Below are positions 35,301-43,988 of a stretch of DNA of 64,000 nucleotides, piece after piece. The DNA is from Bacteroidales bacterium (GTDB lineage Bacteria > Bacteroidota > Bacteroidia > Bacteroidales > Lentimicrobiaceae): contig JAEUTG010000042.1 of NCBI GenBank assembly GCA_016788045.1, forward strand, positions 124,001 through 188,000, given 5' to 3'. Every line of letters starts with the position of its first letter. The first letter of the stretch is position 1. The notes under the pieces were generated by a model, which was not told where the DNA came from, made no database searches, and was given only the letters and a program-made list of their open reading frames with translations. Made by a program: the position numbers and the translations under genes.

Positions 35301-36868
35301 CCGCCGACCTGAGGGAGCTGGTTGATTTCGACTTTTCGGGTTCAGAGTTTACTTCCACGGATCCGCTGCGCGATTCCTTACAGTTCTTCGCCATGGAGGC
35401 AACTTATGCCATGAAGGAAAACCAGATCAACGCCCGGGACGTGAAGATGATCCGTGTTGCCGATGTTGCTGTTTTTCCGGGCGATGGTAAGGTAACCATA
35501 CTTTCTGACGGCAATATGCAGCCTTTGCAGGGTGCATCCATCATCGCCAACCGGAAAAACAAGGTTCACCGGATTTACAATGCATCGGTAAAAGTGAATT
35601 CCCGTAAGGATTATTCAGCTGAAGGTTATCTTGACTATACCGATGAAGACGGAAATGTCGAACCTGTTTTCTTCAGCCCTATTGTTGTAGATGAAACAGG
35701 GGTTACCAGGGGAACCGCCAGGCTGGGGAAAGGGGTGGAGTTTGCACTCAGTAGTCACTTCAGCTTTGCCGGAAATATTGAATTGAAAGCAAATGAGCCT
35801 TTCCTGACTTTTGACGGAGGCTACCGTTTGACCAATGAATGTGTTAGCACAAACAGTCCCTGGGTTTCTTTCAGATCAGCCCTCGATCCGGCTAATCTCC
35901 GCTTACCGGTTCAATCGCAGATGAAAGACAGTATCGGTGATCCGGTGCTCACGGCGATCGTATATTCCGATTTCTTTGGCAGCATATATCCGGCAATTTT
36001 TGAGAAACCAAAAGCATTTGGCGATACCCTTGTGGCTACGGCAAGCGGGAGCATTGCCTTCGACAGGCGCAGTGCTTCCTATGTGATCGCTGACCAAAAC
36101 AGGCTTGACGGGAAGCAGCTTTCAGGCAATAAGCTGACCCTGAATACGAAACAATGCATCCTTTCGGGTGAAGGCTCCATTGAACTCGGAGCCGCGCTGG
36201 GACAGGTAAAACTCCAGACCTTTGGTAAAGCCGATTACTTCACTGTAGTTGACTCGGGTTCCTTCAATCTCTCCATGGTTGTTGACTTTTTCTTCTCTGA
36301 CCAGGCATTCTCACGGTTGAGAGAAAATCTTGTTGAGGCCAACCTGAACGGAACTGAGGTAAATTCACCGGCATACGCATCCATGCTTTACAATCTGCTT
36401 GGGGAGGGCCCGGCCCGCGAATTGCTTGAAGAGCTGAATACAACCGGTCAGGTCCGCCGTTTGCCCCCTCAGCTGACCCGCAGCCTTCTGCTTACCAACC
36501 TGAAAATGTCATGGAACCCTGAGCTGAAATCCTTTATCAGTAAGGGCCCTTTCGGTATTGCAGGTATTCAGAAAGAGTTGTTGAACAGGCAGGTTGAAGG
36601 CTATGTTGAGATCGGGAAACGTCGCACAGGTGATATCCTGAACATCTACCTTGAAGCTGATCAGAATACCTGGTACTTTTTCACTTACGGAAATGGAGTT
36701 ATGCAGGCCATTTCCTCGAACAACGACTTTAACAACATCATCGCAGCCATCAAGGAAGACAAGCGCTCAGTTAAGGGGAAGAGTGAAGAGGATGGATATC
36801 AGTACATTATTTCTACTCCGGAGCGGAGAATTGCATTTCTCAGGAAAATGCAGTCAATCGGTGAATAA
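32357..36868 (+). CDS. Very large exported protein of unknown function (1503 residues)
   Basis: I do not recognise a family. The N-terminus has a hydrophobic segment (VLMLLVLSVVCSSI) and a probable cleavage near RSQAQ. About 150 helical residues follow, then a long beta-rich body with many aspartates and aromatic residues. Around residues 475-530 a helical stretch (ELTEYMRKPLEQVKAMVLNL, then GGYITYN) could be a winged-helix-like unit (inference). Later sections (near 1050-1250) look like repeated beta sandwiches. There is no sorting tail and no aromatic barrel terminus. It starts 15 bp after prmA and ends 18 bp before plsY, so it belongs to the run of housekeeping genes. Confidence 0.8.
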   Translation: MQLTGKLKYSISIRSTTVLMLLVLSVVCSSIRSQAQELKVFSPDPTAFITELGTFMQASPDREAKKAFQVFNVSWATGRFDARVQEQVIKTCNLMLAQRLRPSPSFREYLAAINSFPESAPSVSILAWHTGLSPFINSKGLRQLSGFFETTLDINLRKTLFRSYSNSWQFRKGNHVFDYDTALVVKLTGVDLVCISGKDSINIEETSGTVWPLTNRFSGSGGKVSWKNFGFDPEKVFARLGSYKVNLKVTSYAADTVNFYNRSFFDYPLTGKLEDRVVAGISAEKATFPKFVSYNTDVEIRQIFKGLDYKGGFTLEGQRIIGSGYGDQDAVLWVSRNGVPFMKMLSRSFVFRPDRLISPRTSVSVYLEGDSIFHPGVQLRYIDETREISCLRSSEGASASPYYNTYHKVDMYVEAIYYRIDTDSISFEMLRGVNQQGTAVFESSNFYSEERYTRLEGIDALNPINVIYNYTQRTGLRNFYVTELTEYMRKPLEQVKAMVLNLANGGYITYNIDNERIVVLPRLFEYLNARSKKTDYDVIQIKSRVSRAANAVLNLKSLDLKIRGVPEVSISDSQAVYIYPRDKEILMQKNRDFVFTGLVRAGYFDFYANKSSFEYDKFKLNMPVIDSITFKVDTVQAKTNKRSQVMVRSVLANLSGELLIDEPGNKSGLKLLPVFPVFISKNDAFVYYDNKTIANGSYKRDDFYYNVYPFTLDSLNSFTTEGLKFDGYLHSGDIMPDIKEPLRVMDDYSLGFDQKLKQDGIPVYGDRAVFYSDIEMSNLGLRGSGTLKYLSSVSESADFKFYPDSLVADLKKFSMSEQQTFPPMPQLVAEGVHQLWLPELDVMKLSTLPGKEFSMYNGKLFHSGSLSLTSAGLLGRGSSRFDNADMASNTFIFKNQSFNTDTTDFRLYYPDRPTVSLATRIYPGKVDFKAQTGVFGTPGKSVRIELPLSKYISYMDKLEWKMKSDELYLTNSLAQRAALADTADLRELVDFDFSGSEFTSTDPLRDSLQFFAMEATYAMKENQINARDVKMIRVADVAVFPGDGKVTILSDGNMQPLQGASIIANRKNKVHRIYNASVKVNSRKDYSAEGYLDYTDEDGNVEPVFFSPIVVDETGVTRGTARLGKGVEFALSSHFSFAGNIELKANEPFLTFDGGYRLTNECVSTNSPWVSFRSALDPANLRLPVQSQMKDSIGDPVLTAIVYSDFFGSIYPAIFEKPKAFGDTLVATASGSIAFDRRSASYVIADQNRLDGKQLSGNKLTLNTKQCILSGEGSIELGAALGQVKLQTFGKADYFTVVDSGSFNLSMVVDFFFSDQAFSRLRENLVEANLNGTEVNSPAYASMLYNLLGEGPARELLEELNTTGQVRRLPPQLTRSLLLTNLKMSWNPELKSFISKGPFGIAGIQKELLNRQVEGYVEIGKRRTGDILNIYLEADQNTWYFFTYGNGVMQAISSNNDFNNIIAAIKEDKRSVKGKSEEDGYQYIISTPERRIAFLRKMQSIGE

Positions 36869-36886
36869 TTTAAATCAGGTCTGAAC

Positions 36887-37528
36887 ATGATTACACCTTC
36901 GGTTGTCATAGCAATGGTTATTGCTTATTTGTTGGGGTCTGTACCGACATCGGTATGGGTAGGAAAGTGGTTTTTCAACCTGGATATACGAACCCACGGG
37001 AGTGGCAACGCAGGAGCTACCAATACCATACGGGTGCTTGGGCTGAAAGCCGGGATTCCGGTTCTGCTTTTTGATGTATTTAAGGCCTGGCTGGCTGTAC
37101 ATATTTCTACCTATCTATCGAATCCGGAATTTTCACAAAATCAGGAGGTTATCTATTGGATTGTTGTGGGCGGACTCGCAGTATTGGGCCATGTTTATCC
37201 GGTATTTGCCGGTTTCAGGGGGGGTAAGGGTGTGGCTACCCTGGTAGGTGTGGTTATCGCATTGTATCCGGCTTCATTTCTCGTAATATTGTTTTTCTTT
37301 ATTCTGATGATGATTCTTACCCGCATTGTATCGGTTTCTTCCATCAGCAGCTCGGTGGTATTCCCCTTTATTGCCATTTTTATTTTTGGCGAGAACCGCC
37401 TGCCCCTGGTTGTACTGGCTGTCATTATTCCGGCTTTTGTGATTTATACCCACCGGGAAAACATAAAAAGGCTATTGAATGGTACTGAAAAGAAGTTTGA
37501 TTTCGGGAAAAACAGGATCAATAAGTAA
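36887..37528 (+). CDS. plsY: Acyl-phosphate glycerol-3-phosphate acyltransferase
   Basis: PlsY transfers an acyl group from acyl-phosphate to glycerol-3-phosphate, the first step of phospholipid synthesis. The 213-residue membrane protein has the signature IAYLLGSVPTSVWVGKWF, the HGSGNAGATNTIRVLG phosphate loop and the HVYPVFAGFRGGKGVAT motif, plus five hydrophobic segments. It lies after the 1503-residue protein by 18 bp and before dnaN by 113 bp. Confidence 0.95.
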   Translation: MITPSVVIAMVIAYLLGSVPTSVWVGKWFFNLDIRTHGSGNAGATNTIRVLGLKAGIPVLLFDVFKAWLAVHISTYLSNPEFSQNQEVIYWIVVGGLAVLGHVYPVFAGFRGGKGVATLVGVVIALYPASFLVILFFFILMMILTRIVSVSSISSSVVFPFIAIFIFGENRLPLVVLAVIIPAFVIYTHRENIKRLLNGTEKKFDFGKNRINK

Positions 37529-37641
37529 AGCAGGCAGTTAAGAAAAGTGTTGATAATTTTCTGTTATAACCTCCGGAGTTTGGTGCCTGATTGTCATTTT
37601 ATTTTTTAATTTTACCGTGAACTATCAGAAAAAGTAACCTT

Positions 37642-38763
37642 ATGAAATTTATTGTCTCAAGTCAGAATCTGCTGAAAAGCCTTCAATCAATCAGCGGGGT
37701 GCTCAATTCAAGCAATACATTGCCCATACTCGACGACTTTCTTGTTGAATTAAACGGCAACACGCTTAAGCTCACAGCTTCTGACCTGGAAACCACCATG
37801 ACGGTGGTAATCGAAGCCAACATGGCAGAAGACGATGGCTCGGTTGCCATTCCGGCAAAAATTCTGCTTGAACTGCTTAAAACCTACGGTGATACACCAC
37901 TTACTTTTACCATCGATCAGAATCAGGGAATTGAAATTGCTGCCGATGAGGCCAAGTTCCGCATCGCCGGCCATAATGCAGATGAATTTCCGCGATCACC
38001 TGAAATGGAAGCGACCTCTGTTTTTGTTCTTACTTCCGAATTGTTACTCACAGCCATCAACAAGACCATTTTCGCAACCGGTAACGATGACCTCAGACCG
38101 GCGATGTCAGGCGTTTTCTGTGACCTTTCACCTGACTCTGTGATTTTTGTAGCTACCGATGCCCACAAGCTGGTCCGCTATAAACGTACCGATGCCAGTG
38201 CTGAGAATTCTACCTCCTTCATCATGCCCAAAAAGCCACTGAATCAGCTGAAAAGCATTCTCCCGGCCGATGCAAGTGAAGTGAATGTGGTTTACAATGA
38301 AACCAATGCAAGATTTACCTTTAAAAACATCGATCTGATCTGCCGTTTGATCGAAGGCCGTTACCCCAACTACGAAGCTGTAATTCCCCAGGATAACCCC
38401 AATACCCTGATTGTTGACCGGCAGTCACTCATTACCACCCTGCGTCGCGCTTCTTTTTTCGCCAATAAATCAACCAATCAGATTCGTCTGGCCATTACTG
38501 GTCAGGAGTTGTATGTGGATGCAGAAGATGTTGATTTTGCCCATGAATCGAGGCAGAGACTCAGTTGCAATTATACAGGTGAAGATATGGAAATCGGATT
38601 CAATTCGAGATTTCTGGTCGAAATGCTGGTGAATATACCCACAGAAAACATACGCCTCGAATTGTCAGCACCCAACAGAGCAGGTATTCTTCGTCCCGTT
38701 GACGGAGAGAATGCCGCTGAAGACCTGTTGATGCTGGTGATGCCGGTGATGCTGAATTCCTGA
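37642..38763 (+). CDS. dnaN: DNA polymerase III sliding clamp beta subunit
   Basis: DnaN is the ring-shaped clamp that tethers the replicative polymerase. The 373-residue protein shows three repeated domains. It begins MKFIVSSQNLLKSLQSISGV, and TNQIRLAITGQELYVDAEDV and NSRFLVEMLVNIPTENIRLE belong to the third domain. Length is typical. dnaA is not adjacent, as is usual in Bacteroidetes. A weak promoter may lie at 37579-37614. Confidence 0.96.
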   Translation: MKFIVSSQNLLKSLQSISGVLNSSNTLPILDDFLVELNGNTLKLTASDLETTMTVVIEANMAEDDGSVAIPAKILLELLKTYGDTPLTFTIDQNQGIEIAADEAKFRIAGHNADEFPRSPEMEATSVFVLTSELLLTAINKTIFATGNDDLRPAMSGVFCDLSPDSVIFVATDAHKLVRYKRTDASAENSTSFIMPKKPLNQLKSILPADASEVNVVYNETNARFTFKNIDLICRLIEGRYPNYEAVIPQDNPNTLIVDRQSLITTLRRASFFANKSTNQIRLAITGQELYVDAEDVDFAHESRQRLSCNYTGEDMEIGFNSRFLVEMLVNIPTENIRLELSAPNRAGILRPVDGENAAEDLLMLVMPVMLNS

Positions 38764-38877
38764 TTTTGCTTTTTTTTCAACTTTATTAACTTTCCTGACT
38801 CCGGTTTGTTTATTACTGCTGGAGGTTATGCTTCACCCTTATCGTATGTGTTGTAAAAATTTTAAACCCGGGTTATT

Positions 38878-39435
38878 ATGAAAAAAATCAACTTTTTAAA
38901 AGCAGCGGTCATTTCCCTGTCGTTTATGGCAATTTTATACGCCGGCACTTCCTGTGAGAAAGTAAAAGATCTGGCCGAATTTGACATCAGTTACACCCTG
39001 CCTGATGCACATTTTACCATCGACTCAGTTGACTATCTGCCGAAAACAGAACAGTTGCTTGTAGAAGAAACCATGACACTGAATGTTGACAGTATCATCG
39101 ACAAGCACGATCTGGATGGCATTGGCGAAACCCAGTTTGAGTACGTCACCCTTGAAGTGGAATCACCGGCATGGGTCACTTTCTCATGGCTGAATTCTGC
39201 CAGGGTTACTGTAAGCGCCCAGGGGCTCAGTGAAACCCAGGTTGCCGCAGTTACCTCGGTTTCGGCCGATGGCAGATCGGTAAACCTGCAGTTGAGTAAC
39301 ACAAATGTCTCTTCCACGATTTCGACAGGAAGTTTTGTGTTAAGGGTCTACGGAGACATTACACCACCCCTGCCCGCAGCAAACATCGGTCTGGTGTTGA
39401 AGTCGAAGATTAAGATGACGGTGCAACCGGTTTAA
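38878..39435 (+). CDS. Probable lipoprotein of unknown function
   Basis: I do not recognise a family. The 185-residue protein has a signal peptide with a loose lipobox (YAGTSC, Cys26), so it is probably a lipoprotein. The mature part is mostly beta strands and rich in Thr, Ser and Val (WLNSARVTVSAQGLSETQV, AVTSVSADGRSVNLQLSNTN). It may be a small immunoglobulin-like domain. It is not in an obvious operon; dnaN ends 114 bp upstream, and a terminator follows directly. Confidence 0.75.
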   Translation: MKKINFLKAAVISLSFMAILYAGTSCEKVKDLAEFDISYTLPDAHFTIDSVDYLPKTEQLLVEETMTLNVDSIIDKHDLDGIGETQFEYVTLEVESPAWVTFSWLNSARVTVSAQGLSETQVAAVTSVSADGRSVNLQLSNTNVSSTISTGSFVLRVYGDITPPLPAANIGLVLKSKIKMTVQPV

Positions 39436-39460
39436 CCTGGCCCGTTACAGTAAGCACATT

Positions 39461-39484
39461 AAAGCCCGGAAAACCGGGCTTTTT
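39461..39484. terminator. Bidirectional terminator between lipoprotein and ABC-F genes
   Basis: AAAGCCCGG and CCGGGCTTT pair perfectly around a 4-base A loop, with a T run on the plus strand. It lies 25 bp after the lipoprotein stop and just before the stop of the convergent ABC-F gene. Confidence 0.8.
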
Positions 39485-39485
39485 G

Positions 39486-41372
39486 TTATTCAAATAAGGT
39501 GCTCAGCTCAAGCCAACGGTCGGTTTTTGTACTGATCTCCTGTTCAAGTTCAGCGTACCTTCCTGCCATTTCACCCAGTTCAGCCGGGGAACAATCACCG
39601 CTGTTCATGCGGTTCATCAGCGTATCTTTTTCCTGCTCCAGACGCTGAATGTCAGTATCCAGCTGATCAAACTCAGTTTTCTCCCTGTAGGATGGTTTTC
39701 GGGGCTTGTTGTCGTTTTCCTGCTTCTTAACCGGTTTGTCGGCAACCGCTGCTTTATTCCGTGCAGCTCTGGCTTCTTCAGCCATCCGTTCGCGGTAATA
39801 GGCGGTATAATTTCCGTAGTAATCCTTGATTTTGCCATTCCCTTCAAACACAAAAACATGATCAACCAGTTTATCCATGAAAAACCGGTCGTGCGAAACC
39901 ACCAGCAGGCAGCCACCGAAGTTGATCAGGAACTCTTCAAGCAGGTTCAGGGTGTGGATGTCCAGATCGTTGGTCGGTTCATCAAGAATCAGGAAATTGG
40001 GATTTTTGAGCAACTGCATCAGCAAAAAGAGCCGGCGTTTTTCGCCACCACTCAGGCTGGAAAAATAGTTGTACTGAAGTGTGTGCGGAAAGTTAAAATG
40101 CGCCAGAAACGCCGAAGCGGTGATGCGTCCTTTGCCCAAAGGCATTTCCTCTGCAATATCTTTGGCAATATCAATCACCCTTTTATCTTCCATCGGCTGA
40201 AAACCTTCCTGCGAATAATAGCCGAACACAATAGTCTGACCGGCGGTGATGTGTCCCATGTCGGGCCGCAGGTTGCCCATGATCATATTCAGGAGGGTGG
40301 ATTTGCCGCTACCATTGCGACCAATGATGCCAATGCGCTCGCCTTTTTTAAAAATGTAGGAGAAGTTTTCAATCAGCCTGTTCCCGCCGAACGATTTGAA
40401 GACATTGTTTACCTCAAGCACCTTACCGCCGATGCGTGTCATCTTTACCTCGAGTGAGCCTGTATCCTTTTCCGTACGCCGGTTGGCTTTTTCCTGAATA
40501 TCGTAAAAATTATCTATACGGGCTTTCGATTTAGTTGTCCGGGCCTGTGGCATACGGCGCATCCATTCGAGTTCCTGGCGGTACAAGCCGCGTGCTTTGT
40601 CTGTTTCAGTCTGCTCAATAACTTCCCTTTCAGCTTTCTTTTCAATGAAATAGGCATAATTCCCTTTGTAGCGGTAAAGCCTGTTGTTGTCGAGCTCAAG
40701 AATCTCGTTGCAGACATTGTCGAGGAAATACCGGTCGTGGGTAACCACCAGCAGGCTCAGGTTCTGGCGTGAGAGGTAATCTTCAAGCCATTCAATCATT
40801 TCAATGTCGAGGTGGTTGGTTGGTTCATCCAGAATCAGCAGGTCAGTTTCTTCAATCAGGGCCTTGGCCAGAGCGACTTTCTTGCGTTGTCCGCCCGAAA
40901 GTTCTCCGGTTGTTTGCTCAAGGTCGGAGATTTTGAACCTGGACAATATTTCTTTTATCCGCACATCGTAATCCCAGGCACCCAGGCTTTCCATTACATT
41001 GGTGCAGATTTCGAGTTCTCTGTGTATCTCAGGAGTGTCGTTGTGTTTCAGCTGCTGCAGAACCCGCTCATAATTTCTGATGGCCCGGATATAGTCATTC
41101 TCCGATTCAAACAAAACATCGAAAACCGGTTTGGTGTCATCCATTTCGGGATTTTGCGGAAGGTAGGCCCAGCGGATGTCTTTGCGGTAGGTTACCGATC
41201 CTGAATCAGGAAGGTCTCTGCCGGTGATAATGTTGAGCAGGCTGCTTTTGCCGGCGCCGTTTCTGGCAATCAGGGCTACTTTGCTCCCCTGGTCAATCCC
41301 GAAAGTGATGTTGCTGAACAGTTCTTTCTCTCCGTACGATTTGCTTAACTGCTCAATGAGTAGGTAATTCAA
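39486..41372 (-). CDS. uup: ABC-F family ATPase, Uup-like, TTG start
   Basis: ABC-F proteins are soluble ribosome-associated ATPases. The 628-residue protein has two nucleotide-binding domains (GRNGSGKSTLL-type loops, LSGGQRKKVAL and LSGGEKRRLFL signatures, LILDEPTNHLDI and LILDEPTNDLDI). A linker lies between them, and a C-terminal coiled coil (EFDQLDTDIQRLEQEKDTL) is typical of Uup. The start is TTG at 41372, because the encoded MNYLLIEQLSKSYGEKELF matches the family start exactly and a -7 box lies 15 bp upstream. No transmembrane domain. Confidence 0.92.
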   Translation of the reverse strand: MNYLLIEQLSKSYGEKELFSNITFGIDQGSKVALIARNGAGKSSLLNIITGRDLPDSGSVTYRKDIRWAYLPQNPEMDDTKPVFDVLFESENDYIRAIRNYERVLQQLKHNDTPEIHRELEICTNVMESLGAWDYDVRIKEILSRFKISDLEQTTGELSGGQRKKVALAKALIEETDLLILDEPTNHLDIEMIEWLEDYLSRQNLSLLVVTHDRYFLDNVCNEILELDNNRLYRYKGNYAYFIEKKAEREVIEQTETDKARGLYRQELEWMRRMPQARTTKSKARIDNFYDIQEKANRRTEKDTGSLEVKMTRIGGKVLEVNNVFKSFGGNRLIENFSYIFKKGERIGIIGRNGSGKSTLLNMIMGNLRPDMGHITAGQTIVFGYYSQEGFQPMEDKRVIDIAKDIAEEMPLGKGRITASAFLAHFNFPHTLQYNYFSSLSGGEKRRLFLLMQLLKNPNFLILDEPTNDLDIHTLNLLEEFLINFGGCLLVVSHDRFFMDKLVDHVFVFEGNGKIKDYYGNYTAYYRERMAEEARAARNKAAVADKPVKKQENDNKPRKPSYREKTEFDQLDTDIQRLEQEKDTLMNRMNSGDCSPAELGEMAGRYAELEQEISTKTDRWLELSTLFE

Positions 41373-41386
41373 GGCTTTTTTTTCTG

Positions 41387-41394
41387 CAAAGATA
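41387..41394 (-). promoter_or_regulatory. -7 box of the ABC-F gene
   Basis: TATCTTTG on the minus strand matches TAnnTTTG, 14 bp before the TTG start. It supports that start. No clean -33 box. Confidence 0.5.
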
Positions 41395-41442
41395 GAATTA
41401 TAAGGTATTGGGCATGGATGAGCTGCCTGTTTGACCCATAAT

Positions 41443-41474
41443 AAAAGAGCTTCCCTCAGACAGGAAGCTCTTTT
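41443..41474 (-). terminator. Terminator of the cold-shock gene
   Basis: AAAAGAGCTTCC and GGAAGCTCTTTT form a perfect 12-bp stem with T runs on both strands. It lies 21 bp after the cold-shock stop. Confidence 0.85.
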
Positions 41475-41494
41475 AAGACCTTAAAAAGGAAGCA

Positions 41495-41686
41495 CTATAT
41501 CTTTTTTACATCAATAGCTTTTTTTCCCCTTTTGTCTTCAGCAATTTCAAAAGAAACGCGGTCATTTTCACTCACTTTTTCGGTAAGGCCGGTTGCATGA
41601 ACAAAAACGTCATGTTCGGTTTCATCATCAACAATAAACCCGAAACCCTTACGCTCATTGAAGAATTTAACTTTACCGGTAGGCAT
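41495..41686 (-). CDS. Cold-shock domain protein (CspA family)
   Basis: The 63-residue protein is a complete cold-shock domain: GKVKFFNERKGFGFI contains RNP1, and HDVFVHATGL contains RNP2. It would bind single-stranded RNA or DNA as a chaperone. It has a full promoter and its own terminator. The leader between the predicted transcript start and the ATG is only about 20 bases, so the long cold-responsive leader of E. coli cspA is absent. Confidence 0.95.
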   Translation of the reverse strand: MPTGKVKFFNERKGFGFIVDDETEHDVFVHATGLTEKVSENDRVSFEIAEDKRGKKAIDVKKI

Positions 41687-41713
41687 AATATTGGTTGTTA
41701 GTGATTAGTCTCA

Positions 41714-41744
41714 CAAATGTAATAAAAAAACAGCCAGAATCAAA
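41714..41744 (-). promoter_or_regulatory. Promoter of the cold-shock gene
   Basis: On the minus strand TTTG (41744-41741) and TACATTTG (41721-41714) are separated by 19 bp, a full match to the -33/-7 pattern. It is 27 bp before the ATG. Confidence 0.75.
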
Positions 41745-41854
41745 CTAATAACGGCCTTTAAATCAAAACGATTGAATCATTTCTGCCTGAATTATGACGA
41801 CTTGCATAAATATAGCGCCAGTTTAAGCTTCTCCGGCACGATGAATCTTCAACC

Positions 41855-42100
41855 TTATATACCGAGTAACCAGTAGAAATTTTTCCTTGCTTCTTCTGCA
41901 CTTTTTCCGCAAACAGCCTCTTCCGGCAAAAAACCACTGCATACCGCAGGCCGGTCGGGATGGCCGAATATGAGGCATTTAAGATCGGGGCTGAGGTTAA
42001 CGCACGGCACCAGAGCAGGTTTCCCATCGGGCATTCCCGGAATGGGTGAACTGATGGAAGGATAAATACAACAGGCCCCGCAGCCTTCACGACATTCCAT
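41855..42100 (-). CDS. Small YkgJ-type cysteine-cluster protein
   Basis: The 81-residue protein has the CxxxCxxCC start (MECREGCGACC) followed by IYPSISSPIPGMPDGKPA, then CVNLSPDLKC and RPAVCSGFLP, eight cysteines in all. These YkgJ-like proteins bind zinc or iron and are of unknown function. It is the shorter kind, limited to the cluster. A second and longer one lies at 53575. An antisense-frame shadow overlaps it. Confidence 0.85.
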   Translation of the reverse strand: MECREGCGACCIYPSISSPIPGMPDGKPALVPCVNLSPDLKCLIFGHPDRPAVCSGFLPEEAVCGKSAEEARKNFYWLLGI

Positions 42101-42140
42101 AAAGCAATTGGGTTAACCGGAAATTACCGGCGGATACAAC

Positions 42141-42181
42141 GAAGGCTATCTGAAAAGTATTGTTCTCTTCAGACAGCCTTC
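42141..42181 (-). terminator. Hairpin between pckA and the cysteine-cluster gene
   Basis: GAAGGCTATCTGAA pairs with TTCAGACAGCCTTC over 13 of 14 positions. There is no clear T run on the minus strand, so termination is likely but not certain. Confidence 0.5.
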
Positions 42182-42193
42182 TTTACGGGATTT

Positions 42194-43828
42194 TTACAAT
42201 TGAGGACCAGCGGCAACCAGGTGCTTGCCTTCTTCGTTATCGGTATATTTCTCGAAGTTGCTGATAAACCTTTGTGCGAGATCTAGGGCTTTTTCGTTCC
42301 ACACTTCCGGTGTTGGATAGGTGTCGCGCGGATCAAGTACAGCCGGGTTCACGCCGTGCAATTGAGTCGGTACCTCAAGATTGAAATACGGAATCATCTT
42401 GGTCGGTGCATGGTCGATGGATCCGTCCAGGATTGCATCGATGATGGCCCGGGTATCTTTGATGGAGATCCGTTTTCCGGTTCCGTTCCAGCCGGTGTTT
42501 ACCAGATAGGCCTTTGCACCTGATTTTTCCATCCGTTTTACAAGCTCAATGCCATATTTTGTGGGATGAAGCGTAAGGAAGGCATTGCCGAAACAGGCTG
42601 AGAATGTGGGTTGCGGTGAGGTTACCCCCCTTTCGGTACCGGCCAGTTTGGCGGTGAACCCCGAAAGGAAATGGTATTTGGTCTGATCGGGTGTTAATTT
42701 TGAAACCGGAGGTAAAACTCCGAAGGCATCGGCAGTGAGGAAGATCACTTTGGTAGCGTGACCACCTTTGGAAACCGGTTTTACAATGTTTTCGATGTGA
42801 AAGATCGGATAAGAAACACGGGTGTTTTCGGTTTTTGAGGCATCGGCAAAGTCAATGGAGCCATCGGGCCTTACAACCAGGTTTTCGAGCAGAGCATCCC
42901 TGCGGATGGCATGGAAGATATCCGGTTCATTTTCTTCACTCAGGTTGATGCATTTGGCATAACATCCCCCTTCGAAGTTGAATACCCCGTCATCGTCCCA
43001 CCCATGCTCGTCGTCACCGATCAGCGCGCGCTTCGGGTCGGCAGAAAGGGTGGTTTTGCCTGTTCCCGACAAACCGAAGAAGATGGCAACATCCCCTTCT
43101 TTTCCCATGTTGGCTGAACAATGCATGGATGCGATGCCTTTGAGGGGTAGGTAGTAGTTCATCATCGAGAAGATGCCTTTTTTCATCTCCCCGCCATACC
43201 ATGAACCGCCGATCACCTGCATGCGTTCGGTGAGATTAAAGGCTACGAAGTTTTCCGAGTTCAGGCCCTGCTCTTTCCAGTCGGGATTGATGGCTTTTGA
43301 TCCGTTGATCAGCACAAAATCAGGTTCGAAAACCTTCAGTTCTTCTTCCGAAGGACGGATAAACATATTTTTTACAAAGTGAGCCTGCCAGGCCACCTCC
43401 ATGATGAACCTTACATTGAGCCTTGAATCGGCGTTGGCACCGGCATAGGCATCAACCACATAGAGTTTTTTATCCGAAAGCTGTTTAACAACCAGTGATT
43501 TGAGGTGGTTCCAGATATCGGGACTGATGGGTTTGTTGTCGTTCTTTCCAATGGTTGACCACCAAACGGTATGCTCACTCACGGCATCATGAACTATGTA
43601 TTTATCTTTCGGGGAACGGCCGGTAAAAACACCGGTATCGACTGAAACAGCCCCGGTATTGGTCAGGATTCCGCGCTCGAACCCTTCCAGGGAGGGATTC
43701 ATTTCGTGCTCAAACAAAACTTCGAATGAAGGGTTGTAATAAATTTCTTCAACTCCGTGAATTCCGTACCTGCTCAGGTCAATGGTCTTTCCGTTCACGT
43801 TAAAAACACCGTTTGTTTGTTTTGTCAT
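42194..43828 (-). CDS. pckA: Phosphoenolpyruvate carboxykinase (ATP)
   Basis: PckA converts oxaloacetate and ATP to phosphoenolpyruvate and CO2, or the reverse during CO2-fixing fermentation. The 544-residue protein has [12 protein letters not shown] near the start, the P-loop [16 protein letters not shown], the metal-binding [21 protein letters not shown], and [12 protein letters not shown]. An open frame begins 13 codons upstream, but the ATG at 43828 ([13 protein letters not shown]) is typical. The leader from the -7 box is about 80 bases. The gene neighbours ppdK. Confidence 0.97.
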   Translation of the reverse strand: MTKQTNGVFNVNGKTIDLSRYGIHGVEEIYYNPSFEVLFEHEMNPSLEGFERGILTNTGAVSVDTGVFTGRSPKDKYIVHDAVSEHTVWWSTIGKNDNKPISPDIWNHLKSLVVKQLSDKKLYVVDAYAGANADSRLNVRFIMEVAWQAHFVKNMFIRPSEEELKVFEPDFVLINGSKAINPDWKEQGLNSENFVAFNLTERMQVIGGSWYGGEMKKGIFSMMNYYLPLKGIASMHCSANMGKEGDVAIFFGLSGTGKTTLSADPKRALIGDDEHGWDDDGVFNFEGGCYAKCINLSEENEPDIFHAIRRDALLENLVVRPDGSIDFADASKTENTRVSYPIFHIENIVKPVSKGGHATKVIFLTADAFGVLPPVSKLTPDQTKYHFLSGFTAKLAGTERGVTSPQPTFSACFGNAFLTLHPTKYGIELVKRMEKSGAKAYLVNTGWNGTGKRISIKDTRAIIDAILDGSIDHAPTKMIPYFNLEVPTQLHGVNPAVLDPRDTYPTPEVWNEKALDLAQRFISNFEKYTDNEEGKHLVAAGPQL

Positions 43829-43914
43829 TTTGAAAAGGATTTTGTGTTTGGTGGTTTTGACTTGCAATTATCTAGATATGATTGTAAATGCCTATGGTTG
43901 ATTTCAAACGATTG

Positions 43915-43922
43915 CAAAGGTA
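43915..43922 (-). promoter_or_regulatory. -7 box of pckA
   Basis: TACCTTTG on the minus strand matches TAnnTTTG, 86 bp before the ATG. The identical eight bases stand in front of ppdK. Confidence 0.5.
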
Positions 43923-43932
43923 AATAATTAAT

Positions 43933-43968
43933 CAAATAAGGCAGCCTTTTTGGGGCTGCCTCATTTGA
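43933..43968 (-). terminator. Terminator of ppdK
   Basis: CAAATAAGGCAGCC and GGCTGCCTCATTTG pair almost perfectly around a T-rich loop, 20 bp after the ppdK stop. Confidence 0.75.
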
Positions 43969-43988
43969 AGATTAATCAGAAAGAAGGA

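Noticed and set aside
39858..40457. 199-codon open frame antisense to the ABC-F gene
   Set aside because: Shadow of the conserved nucleotide-binding domains; no family resemblance.
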